From Coprinus comatus (lineage: Eukaryota; Basidiomycota; Agaricomycetes; Agaricales; Agaricaceae), in NCBI GenBank assembly GCA_034638255.1, contig JAWPGT010000003.1:1426001-1490000 (forward strand): a stretch of DNA of 64,000 bases, given 5' to 3'. The stretch's first letter is position 1. Each line of letters begins with the position of its first letter. Both the position numbers and the translations under genes were made by a program. The notes under the pieces are model-generated. The model saw only the letters and a list, made by a program, of their open reading frames with translations, was not told the origin of the DNA and did no database searches. Of this stretch, positions 31,502-42,356 are shown one piece after another.

Positions 31502-34500
31502 TTATATCTGCGAGGGGGGGTAGAGAGTGTCTTCTTTGGAGGAGCCCTTTTAAGTGAAAGGCGATGGTTCTTCTGGTATTCTCCAAACAGTTCTTTTGCT
31601 GAATCTGAAACATTCTCTTCTGGTTCCCAAGTATTCTCTGAGTCAGGAAATCCCTTCCATTTGATCAAATACTTCATCTTGTTTCTACTCCTTTTGTGAT
31701 TGATGATTGCTTCGACTTCCCAGTGTTCTTCTCCATCTATCAAATCAGGGATGGTTTCAGAGGAAGGCTTGTTTGGGTTGATCTCGTTTTGAACTGCGGG
31801 TTTCAACAGAGCCACATGAAACGTATCATAGATCTTCCATGAAGTTGGTAGAAGCAGTTGATAAGTCAGAGGTCCTTTGCGTTTTAGGATCTTGAATGGA
31901 CCTTGACGTTTTGGCTTGATCTTCGATGATTGGTATTGGATGGGAAGGTTCTTCACATTTAGATAAACTTCATCCCCTTCATTATAGGTTGGATAATGAG
32001 GGCGTTTGACACGAGAAGCTATCACTTTAGCTGCGGATTGATAGGCTAGCAGTGCTTCGTGTCTAAAACGATCAAGTTTTCGAACATGATCATCGACTGA
32101 TGGTGCACCAGATTCTTCCATGACATTGGGGAAGGATGGTGGATTTGTTCCAGTCATAATTTCTAGTGGTGATCGTTTGTTGGCAGCATGGGGACTGGAG
32201 TTGTAACTGAATTCGAGAAGTGGAAGTGCATCGACCCAGTCATTCGGTTGGTTGTTGCAGTAGATCGAGAGATATGTTTCAATCTCTTGATTAGCTCGTT
32301 CTGTTGCACCATCTGTTTGGGGATGGTATGCTGTAGAAGGTTTCCAGTTGATCTGGAGCATCTCGAAGAACCTTTGGGCAGCTTTAGAAGCAAAACGAGG
32401 ATCACGATCTGAGACAATAGTGTTGGGGGTACCAAACCGTTTGTAGACATTGTCAATCAGGAGTTTCGAAATATCGGCGAAGGTGCAGGTTTTTGACGTT
32501 GGACAGAGTATTATCCCCTTCGATAATCCGCGATCTATCACGGATAATATAGAATCAAATTTTCCGCAAGGAGGGAGATCGGTGATTAAGTCCATAGCTA
32601 TATCGCCAAAAACACGCATGGATTCGGATGGAGGAAGTGGTTGGAATGGAGGTTTTGCAGGATTCCGATCAATCTTGAATTGTTGGCATTGTGGACAGGC
32701 TTTGACATAGTTGGTAATGAAATCGCACATTCCAGGCCATTTCACTATTAACTGAATTCGTCTTAATGTTTCATCTATTCCAGGGTGTCCTGCGGAATGA
32801 TGATCATGATACTGTGCTAGAAGCCATTGTTTCTCCTTCAGAGTGGGTTCTTGGGCAATTAAGGCAGGTTCAGTTGAAGTGGCGTTTAAGAATAGCTTGT
32901 TTGGTAAAACCACAATGTCCACATTTTCTTCGGCAGAGTCAAAGTTATGATCTGGTCGTCTAGAGAGTGCATCTGCAGCAGGAATTTCTTTTCCTGGTTT
33001 GTGTTTTATCACAAAGTTGTATTTCTGCAGTTCAGCCCATGTGTGAGCTTGACGATGTGACAGCTTCTGCGAATCTTGCCAAAAACGGAGATTGTTGTAA
33101 TCACTGTGCACAGTTACTATATGCGGTGATCCCAGTAGGTAGTGGCGCCAGTCATCAAAAGCTTGTTTGATCACAAGGAGTTCTTTGTCCGGAGTAGGAT
33201 AGTTGCGTTCCGCAGGTCCAAGGGATTTAGAACGGAATGCACAAGGACGAGTAACTCCATTTTCATCAGTTTGGCATAGAACACCGCCCGTTGCAAAGTC
33301 AGAAGCATCTGTTTCGACATGGAATGGTTTGTGGGGATCGGGAGTGAGAAGGATAGATCCGTTCGCAAACATGTCCTTAACAGTGTTAAAAGCTTCTTCT
33401 GCTTCTGGGGTCCATTTAAATGCTACTGATTTGCGTAGAAGGTCATTTAGAGGACGGGTGATATTGGCGTAGTTCCTGATGAATTTTCGGTAGAAGTTTG
33501 CAAATCCTAAGAACTTTCTAACTTCGCGTTGTGATGTTGGTGTAGGCCATTCTGCAATTCCAGCAAGTTTGTCTTCTGACATGGTAATACTGTTTTGGCT
33601 TATCGTCATTCCTAGGAATTCTATGGAGGTTTTCTCGAATTCGCATTTCTCAGTCTTGAGATAAAGATCGTTTTCTTGGACTCTTTTTAGAACTTCAAGA
33701 GTCATCTTGTTAAGATCTTGCTTGTTATCAGAGAAAATGAGAATGTCATCCATGTAGACAATAACTGCTGTACAACCAGGTTTGTCAATGAGGTCTCGGA
33801 AGATATGATCCATCATTGCCTGGAACGTTGCAGGAGAGTTTGTCATTCCAAAGAACATAACAGTAGGTTCGAAAAGACCGAATGGAGTTTTGAATGCTCC
33901 TTTCCATTGGTCTCCATCAAAGATGCGAACGTTGTTATATCCAAGACGAACGTCCATTTTGGTGAAGTATTTAGCTCCACGGAGGCGGTCCATAATTGAG
34001 CTGACATTGGGAATGGGATAGGCGTTTTTCACAGTGTGGGAATTGAGATAGCGATAATCTTGACATGGTCTAAGAGACTTTCTATCTTTCTTATTGACGA
34101 AGAAGAACGGTGATGCCATAGGAGATTTAGATGGTCGGATATATCCTTTGGCTAGGTTCTCGTCAAGAAAGGTCTTTAATTCATCCATTTCAGCCGGTGC
34201 AAGGCGATATGGTTTGTAAGACTTTGGAGTGAAGGTTTCTTTTAGATCAATGCAATGATCACAAGGTCATGATGGAGGAAATCGTTCCGAAGCCTTCTTG
34301 TCAAAGACAGGGAGATATTTCCATAATGTTCTAGGAACTATTTCCTTTGGATCGGAAGACGTGGCTTTTGCATGCTTTTGGGATATAAGTTGGGATGCAG
34401 AAGTTTTGGCATTGATTTGTATGAGGTGGCCGGCTAATCCAGTGTCAAGGGTATCAGGGAGCGATTGTGCAGCAATGCGGAGGTTTTTAGGGACATCAAT

Positions 34501-35178
34501 TGGGTCTTCACTGTAGCAGGTGACTTCATTGATTGTGATGGAATTTTCTAGTTGGGAGCAAGAGATGGTTCTAGAAGATGGTGAACGCCATCGGAATGTT
34601 TTGGCAGTCCAATCAATGTCGGGATTGTACTGTTCCAAAAAGGAAAACCCTAGAATGGCGGGGTGTTTTCCAATTCCAATAACATAGGCATCTGTCTTGA
34701 TGTTCCGTCCATCAATGATACATTCCACAACTACTTTCTCAGTGATTGTTCCACTGATATTTTCTGTTCCATCAACGTTCGTAACAGCGATTGGGGGTTC
34801 CACAGGGATTCGTTGAAGGTTAAGGGAGCATGTGGTTTTCTCGGAAACGAAGTTTCCTTGAGCTCCTGAATCAATCAGGGCATTGAGGGTGGCGATCTGG
34901 TGGGAGCGGTGATTTTGAAGATAGATGGGTAGATAAATAGATTTTTCGTTGCGGGACAAGATAAGAGGAATAACGGAAATGTTCACTGGAGGTGAATTGT
35001 CTGGTTCGGGAGAATAAATAGGGTCCGGTATGTCCATTGTCTTTGAGGTAGAGGAGTGAGTAGTACTAATGTCTGATTCATCGTCTGTAAAGGAGAGATT
35101 GTCTGAGTCTTGAGAGTCTTCATGAATCACCGAAAGGATAGCGGAGGCTGGATGGGTTTGACTTGTCGCCTTAAGCAA
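31498..35178 (-). CDS. G3 pol: protease, RT, RNase H, integrase, chromodomain
   Basis: One frame, with a single TGA (34267-34269) between protease and RT, just after ERFPPS, where Arg would fit. Protease: ALIDSGAQGNFV (about 34880). RT: VYMDDILIFSDN (about 33750, catalytic YMDD). RNase H: VETDASDFATGGVL (about 33320). Integrase: zinc HHCC (HSAGHPGIDE...CPQC, about 32790-32680), core D (AMDLITDL), D (VSDRDPRF), E (TDGATERANQ). Then a GPY/F-like segment (RQGPFKILKRKGPLTYQLLL) and a chromodomain (HWEVEAIINHKRS, YLIKWKGFPDSENTWEPEEN, about 31690-31600), which in chromoviruses guides integration to marked chromatin. It ends in TGA overlapping ORF3's start. The RT-to-chromodomain part (34188-31498) is fully open. 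Confidence 0.93.
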
Positions 35179-35186
35179 AACCCGGC

Positions 35187-37243
35187 CTAAAAATTCAAAT
35201 CTTCTTCATCTTCAATCAGTGTTGATGCCACTTTCATGAAGCTTCGGAATTTGTCAATTCCATTGTTCTTCTTCTTCTTTTTGAAAGGTCTGTTTAATGA
35301 AGATGATTTCTTGTTGCGGGATTTGGAGGATGAGGATTGACGTTTGGGGCATTCTCGGAAGAAATGTCCAGCATTTCCACAGGAGAAGCAGACTCCTCGG
35401 CTATGACGTTCCTTTTGTCGTTCCGTAAGGACCATTCCAAGAATTAATTCAGCTTCATTTTCTTCATCAGATTCTTCTGAATCTGAAGAGTCAAAATCTG
35501 GGATTCTGACTTCTTCGTATTCATCATCATCATATCGTCCAGCAGTGTCAATCTCCATTGGTTCTCCTTGGGGTAGTTTGGAGATGTTGAAGTTATGTCT
35601 CTGATAGCTTTTTGGAGGACGAGGTTTGTGGTTGATCTGACGGATAGCTTGATCAAGTTGGGTGGCAATGGTAGTCCATTCATCGAATGTAGTTGGTTGA
35701 GGGTAGCGAAGAGCAATGGCTTCTCGGATTTTAGGAGGGAGGGTAGAACAGAATGAATCGACTTTGTAGGCATCATTGTCAATTCCAGCTAAGTCGAGAA
35801 GTTGTTTGACATTATTAACATGATCTTCCATATTTTGCCAAGGAAGCATGCGATAAGTCTTGAGCTTGTTGCGAGCACCAGCAGCTTCAGCATGGGGTTG
35901 GAAGGCTTGGTCAAGACTTGTGATGAAATCACGCCATGTTCCATATCTGTATGTTCCAGCTTCTTCACCTCTATGAGAACTCAAGTATTGCCTTCGGAAA
36001 TGACCACAACTCCCATGAGTTAGTAATTGGAGAACAACTGGTATGGCTTGTTCTGTTTGAATAGCACCATTTCGAAAGTACTTGGGTTTCGATTGTAGAG
36101 CGAGGATGATGCTATCTTTCCAATTCTCATAATGGATGGGTTTTCCATCAAACTTTTCGATTGGGATATCAAACTTTCCATTGTAATTTTCTTCGTTGGG
36201 TTGGTCGGTCATTCTGGAAGGAGGATGAGTGTTATGATCCTAGATCTCTTGGGCACTAAGCCGCTTGAGACAGGCGTTCAATCTCTACAAGTTAAACTAC
36301 TGTCTGGTGTTCAGGCAGAGGTTGTAGAACGAGTAGATTAGAAGTTAACCAACTTGAAGCTTGAGGCTTCAAGGGCTAATACAAACGACTATTTATACTA
36401 TCTACGAGTAATCTGGAAATAAGTGAAACGAGAGATGAAACATGTAAGTACGCCCTTCTCCTACTGAGACTTGTATCAAGTATAAAACATGTAACAATTA
36501 TGAAACTCGTAAGAGGCAAAGGGATAAAACGAAAGTAAAAGTAGACAAGAGAAAATAAGTACGCTAAAGATAATTATATACTAATTATAGCTTTGGCTGA
36601 GTAATTAGCATGTATCAAAGATAGTTCAGTTAGAAATAGATTCAATGGGTATTTCTGGAACTTGGTCAAAATAATCTGGTGATGAACTGACGATCATAAC
36701 AATGAGCTGGGTTTCTGGGTGTAGGTGATTGAGCACGAGAGTGGGTTTGTGAATTTGAGTGGATAGAAGCGTCATCAGGTGATGAGGGATTGGGATTGGG
36801 AGGATGAGTTCGAATAGGTGATGATGTAGGGAATAGATCTAGAGCAATGATCTTGTCGCGGACTGCGTTTCTGAGGTTTGCAAGTTCATTGCTGTAGAAT
36901 AGAGTTTTGGTTTTGTCGACTTCGATATCGGTTGTAAGATTGGGGTTTTCAACAGTGGGTTGATAGAGTCCGTCAACTACCAAGTATAGGTCATAGGTGT
37001 TGACTCGGATAAGAAGTGAGGTGGATTTATAGGGTAGTAGGAAACGGAAGATGTAGTGGATGTCGGCAGCGATTTGGGAACTTCCTGCTTCGTTGAGTTC
37101 TTGAAATCGTTTCCAGGTATCAACAAGACAACTTTGTTGGTCGTTTGAAAGTTTGATTCCGGGTGGAAGGTACCTCCTGATTGAAGGAGTTCCAAAGGTT
37201 GTACTGACCTCTGGGATTCGTACGGCGGAGTCAAAGAGATCAA
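35187..37243 (-). pseudogene. G3 gag, interrupted by a solo LTR
   Basis: The frame begins about 37243 (MISLTPPYESQRSVQPLELL), runs to 36702, and resumes at 36229 after the solo LTR; with the LTR and one ATGAG removed the codons join in frame (NPAH then PPSRMTDQ). The central capsid region has YENWKDSIILALQSK and GTWRDFITSLDQAF. The CCHC knuckle is CFSCGNAGHFFREC (about 35395-35355). It ends AAT TTT TAG at 35187. Pol is in the -1 frame and is open through this site, so a run of five T before the stop could allow -1 slippage. Confidence 0.88.
36230..36701 (-). repeat. Solo LTR (family A) inside G3 gag
   Basis: 472 bp, TGTTATGATCC...GACGATCATAACA, with perfect target duplication ATGAG (36225-36229, 36702-36706). 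It is homologous to 15964-16429. The minus-strand TATAAATA box lies near 36393. It cuts G3's gag. Confidence 0.94.
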
Positions 37244-37676
37244 CTAGTTCTTGTTCGTTTGCGTCTCTGGATATGGGTGGTTGTCTGGAAGATGAGGGAG
37301 TGGAAGAGGAAATTCGGTGGGAGGCAATTGTGGAAACTTGGGGTGCTGCTTGCTAAAGGCAGCCCTTCTTCTTTAAGAGGGTATGTTCTCAGCCACTACT
37401 TGCTTAAGGTAGACCTGCTCGACGGCGAGGTATGTTATCAGCCCGGATCTTGATCCTATGCGTGAGGGTTTGTGCTAATTTTCCAAATAATGACGGTTGC
37501 GGGTTAGGCGGTTGTCAAAGGAATAAAAGCAAGGGGTTGCAGAGACTCTGGTTAGGAGTTCGCACGGAGTTGGGTTGGGGAGGGTGACGAGTGCAGAGAC
37601 CTGGGTTAGAGGTTCGCGGAGGAAGACGATGACAGATATCCGGGTTAGGGATTCGTTGAGTTGTAGCTTAATACAA
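37244..37676 (-). other. G3 5' leader
   Basis: Untranslated region between the 5' LTR and gag. The first bases after the LTR (minus strand TTGTATTAAGC) should be the primer binding site, but I could not match them to a tRNA. Confidence 0.55.
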
Positions 37677-38201
37677 TGTTATAATCTTGCCTATACCTCC
37701 GTTTCGGTATAGACGATGCTACGATGGACCTCTTCAAGGTGCTCGTAGGAAGAGAACGTCTACTCTTACTGAGACTACTTTCAGGGGACGACCTCCACAG
37801 TACTCAGACTGTAGATCACAGGTGTTCCTTACTAATAAGCCGTTCGTATAAGAGTTAGAGCTGACTCCGAGTTCTTTAGGTTATCAGGCAGAGGACGAGG
37901 AGCGAGATAGAGAGAACTGAACAAGAGAGTATTAAGCTGAAGCTTAATCTCTGTCGCTGTCCATGTATTTATACAACTACGAGTACAGGTTGTAGGCTAT
38001 GCTTGATACATGTGAGACAGGAGAGTGAAACTATCTACAGCTGAAACAGTGAGTGAAACGACAAGTGGAAGTCCGTAGAAAGTACTAGTCCGAGGCTATA
38101 CGAAACAGTAGTCCAAGGCTATGTGAAATGAGTAAGAGAAAGTACACTATCGTCCATCATTAGTTCTAATGATTAGTCGTGATAAATATGAAACCGTAAC
38201 A
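37677..38201 (-). repeat. 5' LTR of G3 (family B)
   Basis: 525 bp, apparently identical to the 3' LTR. The minus-strand promoter TATAAATA is at 37966-37973. Outside it the host coding sequence resumes at 38202. Confidence 0.95.
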
Positions 38202-38946
38202 TGATCTGCCAAATGCGGTATCTGTGCAGTACTTTGAATATATCCCCAAAGTGTTTCCAACTTTATAGAAAGATGTTGAATGGATTTATTGGATCGAAGA
38301 AAAGTGTGAAGACCTTGGTATTGAAGACTTGGATCTACCCAACATGATATAGTATGAGCATTCGAACATGCGGAAATTATAAATTGGGCTTGGGACATTG
38401 ATAAAGTGCTGGTTAGATAGAGTTGCTTTACATGTTTGGAGAAGAAGGATCTGGGTCGAGAGTGGAATGTGCGTAAGAGGAGTTGAGTGGATTTTGATGG
38501 GTTGTCGAGGATTAAGATTTTGTAGAGGAGGATTTCCATCCTGTACTGATGAATTGAATAAATGTACTACATGAGGCCCAGGGTAATACTGACCATTCTT
38601 GGATGTAACTTGAAGTTAAAACTAGTTTGGCAGCCATTCCTGGAAAGCATTCTGCTGTTAATTCGAATATTTCACGTTCTAGTTCGTATGGAAGATCAAT
38701 GACAGAGGAGTCTTCAGTGGACATTTTGATAAGTTTAAGACAACGGGTTAGGAGAGTTGAGGGAGGTCAGACATTTTGCACGGGATAACTACTATATATT
38801 GCAACATAAATTTAACGATAGTACTCGGTGTTTTCGGTTGGTTGATGTTCGTAAGGGGTGGGTCTAATACCGTAGTAACAGGTAGTAACGAGTAATTGAG
38901 GGTTGTCGCCGGTCGGTATATAAATAGATGTGGGAATCTACTTGTT

Positions 38947-39281
38947 CTCAAGAAGTAAATTACCCAAAGGGAAAGTTGGATGCAGAGGCTTATCTTTTAA
39001 TACACCCGCCATCCCTTCCGACCATTGTCTCAACAACAAACCAATATTGGCTTCTAACAAGGACGCAGTCACAGGTGAATTGATATCTAAGCAGTCAATA
39101 TATCTTTTTCTGGTGCAAAAAACACTGATTTTATTGGTGAAGGGAGCTGAAGTGTCGTGAGAAATAACGCGCTAAGAAAAGGAGGGTAAACCTGGTCCTG
39201 CGCAGACTGAAAGGTAGCAGCCAAACCACAAGCTGACGAATCCCAATGTGTGTGCGTCAGTGGCTGATCAATGTTAAGCAT
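38947..39281 (-). CDS. Possible small spliced gene, unidentified
   Basis: On the minus strand an ATG at 39281 opens MLNIDQPLTHTHWDSS followed by ACGLAATFQSAQDQ. After a likely intron with acceptor TTGACTGCTTAG (about 39091), a second segment reads SPVTASLLEANIGLLLRQWS and GMAGVLKDKPLHPTFPLG, ending in TAG at about 38947. Composition is protein-like in both, but no donor I tried joins them in frame with a standard GTAAGT-like site. It may be a short host gene or the 3' end of a broken one. Function unknown. Confidence 0.35.
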
Positions 39282-39432
39282 GTATTGAATCTTCTTTTGT
39301 CCACAGTGATATTATGAAATGTGTTCGCATTAGACCCTTTTATGAAAACACAAGACCCCCCAGGTTTGGTAACATAAAGAATCTCTTTCTCTTCCGTCAT
39401 CTATCGCCGTTATGTTCACCTTCGATGTATGA

Positions 39433-39980
39433 GATGCCTTCCCGTAGGATTTAGAAATCTAAACTCGTCCTCAAATCTTATTTTTCTTAGAGACTTCCGA
39501 CATGAGTTTAGAATTCCAAACCATAGCCAACTGGTGTCACAACCACATCAAAATCTACAAAGATGGGATTTCCATGTTTGGTTTAACTCATCAATACACT
39601 GTCATCTCCTCAACCTCCTAGACTCCTATTTCATTGTAAAAATTCACTACCTCGTTGCTGTGCATCATATCCTTCATGCAAAATGTTGAACGAGCACAAG
39701 CCGGAGGTGTAAATACGATAGAAACATAGGGGTGGAAAGAAATTCTGATGTACACGTGATTTGTCTGAGTCTGAAATTCAAGGTTTGAGGACGCGCAAAA
39801 CGTCTGGAGGGGGGTGAAAAGACCTCTTCCAAATTGTTGGTTAGAAACGACAGCAAGTTGGCGTGTTTTGAGATCCGACATAGGTCTAACCCGATTTGAT
39901 CCCTGGAACAAATGGCACATCAGTATTTTAAAGTTTGAGGAAAATATTTAGATTTCTAAATCCTACGGCGGAAAGGCATC
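39433..39980. mobile_element. Candidate MITE with long imperfect inverted repeats
   Basis: GATGCCTTCCCGTAGGATTT continuing to AGAAATCTAAA at the left end (39433-39463) is matched by its inverse at the right end (39947-39980, ...AAATCCTACGG..., ...GGCATC), with weaker similarity inside for another 30 bases. There is no transposase. The flanking bases ATGTATGA and CATTACAT are themselves nearly inverse, so no clear target duplication can be set. The family is unknown. Confidence 0.6.
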
Positions 39981-40089
39981 CATTACATAGCTTATTGGAG
40001 AGCTCATTGAACCACTCTGTCTCTCACCCGCCTTCACCCATAAGTTTCTTTATCGTAGAATGAAAGTATAAGGGCTTTCTTTTGATTAC

Positions 40090-40308
40090 TGTTAAAACAA
40101 GAGCGTAGCGTAGTATGCATGGGTAGGTACGACTTAACACTTACTGAGATGAGGGTTGTTGTAGTAGAAAGAACTAAAGTATATAATGCTGGAAATACAA
40201 GGTTTATATACATATCTACGTTGGTCCGTGCGAGAACATATTAAGTCACATGTTCATCAGCGTAATGCCATTAGAGAATGTCATCGTAGAACTAATAATA
40301 GTTCAACA
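40090..40308 (-). repeat. 3' LTR of C3
   Basis: 219 bp, TGTTAAAACAAG...AGTTCAACA in forward view. It differs from the 5' LTR at about half a dozen positions, including small indels (for example CCATTAGAG versus CCATAGAG). Confidence 0.94.
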
Positions 40309-40344
40309 CTCCCCTGAATACGAACATGGCAGCTATGAAGCGCC

Positions 40345-42045
40345 CTATGTTGGGACCATATTATTTGAGCGCTTGGCAGCGCTATATGTGGGATTAGAAA
40401 ACTCCAACCCGTAATAGTTATCACGGAAGTATTCAAACTTCACGCGTCCTAGATTCTTCGTGAGAAGATCAGCAGGGTTCTCAGTGCCTGGGATGAAATA
40501 GAGCTGAACCTTCTTTTCATCAATTACTTGACGAATGAAGTGGAAAATGATATCTATGTGTTTTGATCTCTTTTCGACGGCAGGGTTTTGCGCGATAAAG
40601 AGAGAGCCCATATTGTCTCCACAAATATCCATTGGTTCGTTGGTGTGTAAACCAAGTTCAGTCATAAGGCTTCTGATCCAGATGGACTGACGACTACAAT
40701 CGGAAATAGCCATGTACTCAGCCTCTGTGGACGATAACGCAATAGTCTTTTGTGATCGACTGACCCAGGCTACTGGACAGGATGCAACAGTGGACAGATA
40801 ACCAGTTTGGGATCTACGAGTAGAAGGATCACTAGCCCAATCAGAATCGCTATATGCAATAAAGCCTTCATTACCAGCACCATTAAGCGTCATTCGATAT
40901 TCTCGAGTCGCTAAGAGGTATCTGCAAATATAGAGAGCTCTACGCAAGTGTTCTTCCGTAGGGTTATGAGAATGTTGACTAAGCTTAGTCACAGCGAACG
41001 AAATGTCCGGACGCGTGCCAATAGCAATGTACAACAGTGATCCGATCACCTGTTGGTATCTAGAACGGATGGAGGAGTTGATCGGCTTGTCGTTCGGAAC
41101 TGGATAGTACCCTTCTGGCAGCGGAGTTCGCGCCGGCTTGGTGTCACGGTCAGAGCCAGTGACTTTAAACCTTTCCAGGATCGTTTCTAAATAAGCACAT
41201 TGATCAAGATAGATCTTTCGATTAGCTCGATCTCTCCTGATGCGCATACCGAGAAATTCTTTGACTTCTCCAAGGTCGCGGCATTCCCACTTTTTCATAA
41301 ACTCTCCTTTAAGCTTTTTAAGCAGGGCAGAGTCATTTCCCATAAAAAGTACGTCGTCAACGTACACGACAGCAATGACAAACTTGCCATCTTTTCGACG
41401 ATATATATAAATACCGGCATCGGATTCACATCGCTTGAAGCCTAGTTGGTTCATGGAAGATGCCATCTCCTTCCACCAGGCCAAGCCGGCTTGTTTAAGG
41501 CCGTACAATGCACGTCGTAACCTCCACACCATGTGTTCTTTACCCTTAAGTTTAAAACCTTCGGGTTGATCCATGTAGATTTCCTCATCCAATTTGCCAT
41601 AGAGATATGCTGTCTTTACATCGACAGACTCAATGTCCCAGTCTTCAAGGGCGGCTAACCCGAGCAGGATTCGAGTGGACTCATATCTTACTACTGGAGA
41701 GAATAGTTCGTCAAAATCGATGCCCTCGATTTGAGAAAATCCTTTAGCAACTAGTCTAGCACGTTTGCGACCGTCACTCTTTTCATTAAAGACCCATCTA
41801 TTTTTTACGGTTCTTCTTCCTTCCGGAAGTTTCACCAACTCGTAAACTTGTCGCTTTTTAAGCGCAGCTAGTTCTTCGAGACAAGCGATGTGCCAGTGTT
41901 TACGTTCCTCCGGATTCAATTTTACAAGATCACGGAATTGCTCAGGAACTGTAGTTGAACTTGCTTTTGCCAATAAAAAGTTCATCAATTCTAACCCCCC
42001 TTCCTTAGTTATCCGTTGAATCTTACAATCTTCATCTTCTTCCAT
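40345..42045 (-). CDS. C3 reverse transcriptase and RNase H, intact segment
   Basis: A 566-residue open frame from 42045 to TAA 40345. RT boxes: RARLVAKGFSQIEGIDFDE, LYGLKQAGLAWWKE, catalytic VVYVDDVLFMG (about 41355). RNase H: YSDSDWASDPSTRRSQTGYL, SSTEAEYMA, CGDNMGS and the C-terminal PGTENPADLLTK. At the five sites where C2 has stops, C3 keeps CGA (three of them within this frame or at its edge). The ATG is internal to pol, so the segment is not an independent gene; upstream frameshifts cut it off from gag. Confidence 0.92.
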   Translation of the reverse strand: MEEDEDCKIQRITKEGGLELMNFLLAKASSTTVPEQFRDLVKLNPEERKHWHIACLEELAALKKRQVYELVKLPEGRRTVKNRWVFNEKSDGRKRARLVAKGFSQIEGIDFDELFSPVVRYESTRILLGLAALEDWDIESVDVKTAYLYGKLDEEIYMDQPEGFKLKGKEHMVWRLRRALYGLKQAGLAWWKEMASSMNQLGFKRCESDAGIYIYRRKDGKFVIAVVYVDDVLFMGNDSALLKKLKGEFMKKWECRDLGEVKEFLGMRIRRDRANRKIYLDQCAYLETILERFKVTGSDRDTKPARTPLPEGYYPVPNDKPINSSIRSRYQQVIGSLLYIAIGTRPDISFAVTKLSQHSHNPTEEHLRRALYICRYLLATREYRMTLNGAGNEGFIAYSDSDWASDPSTRRSQTGYLSTVASCPVAWVSRSQKTIALSSTEAEYMAISDCSRQSIWIRSLMTELGLHTNEPMDICGDNMGSLFIAQNPAVEKRSKHIDIIFHFIRQVIDEKKVQLYFIPGTENPADLLTKNLGRVKFEYFRDNYYGLEFSNPTYSAAKRSNNMVPT

Positions 42046-42356
42046 TGCGTCAGGATGTTGCTCCCTCGCATATTGCCGTGAAGCATCCTCGTGTTGTCTG
42101 CGTATTTCATCGCGACGTTCTCGGACTTCTTCAGGCGAAATGGGACGTGGATCTACTTTTGGGCGATCTCGTTGATTGCGGATTCTATAATCATGTCCAC
42201 GGAGACGAACTCTCCCCTGGGGTGGTAGAGGTTCATTGTGATTGTAATCTCGTAGGATTTCAGATGGATGTGTTCTCTCCCCATAAACGTTACCTTCTCT
42301 AAACGGAACAAACTTTTCTCTGCCAGAACGGCGAGGTAAAGGTTCAACAGGTCTAG

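Larger units (their letters stand above)
28822..38201 (-). mobile_element. Ty3/Gypsy chromovirus G3 with third ORF
   Basis: A 9380-bp minus-strand element: 5' LTR 37677-38201, leader, gag 37243-35187 (holding a solo LTR), protease-RT-RNase H-integrase-chromodomain 35178-31498, third ORF 31501-29457, polypurine tract, 3' LTR 28822-29346. The target duplication is TAATC (28817-28821) versus TGATC (38202-38206), one mismatch. The two 525-bp LTRs look identical base for base in my reading. Defects: in-frame TGA at 34267, frame change and TGA in ORF3, and the solo LTR. It interrupts a host F-box-like gene. Confidence 0.93.
28330..38724 (-). pseudogene. Host F-box-like gene split by gypsy G3
   Basis: Exon 1 is 38724-38594 (MSTEDSSVIDLPYELEREIF), the intron 38593-38541 (GTCAGT...TACAG), exon 2 38540-38202. 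The 9.4-kb element follows, and the gene continues 28816-28330. It belongs to an agaricomycete family whose N-terminus reads LPxELExxIFELxA and then WxExLLYxxIxL, here EWMEILLYKILIL; these look like degenerate F-box proteins. Across the insertion the flanks join in frame when the element and one target copy are removed (LADQ then PHTQNLF). No other break is visible in the host sequence, so the disruption seems recent. The distal half has leucine-rich segments (YPNLTHLEIVNPP, LPSLTHLAFGDL). Confidence 0.85.

Noticed and set aside
42045..42302. Plus-strand ORF in C3
   Set aside because: Antisense to the C3 pol linker, which is conserved with C2 on the minus strand.
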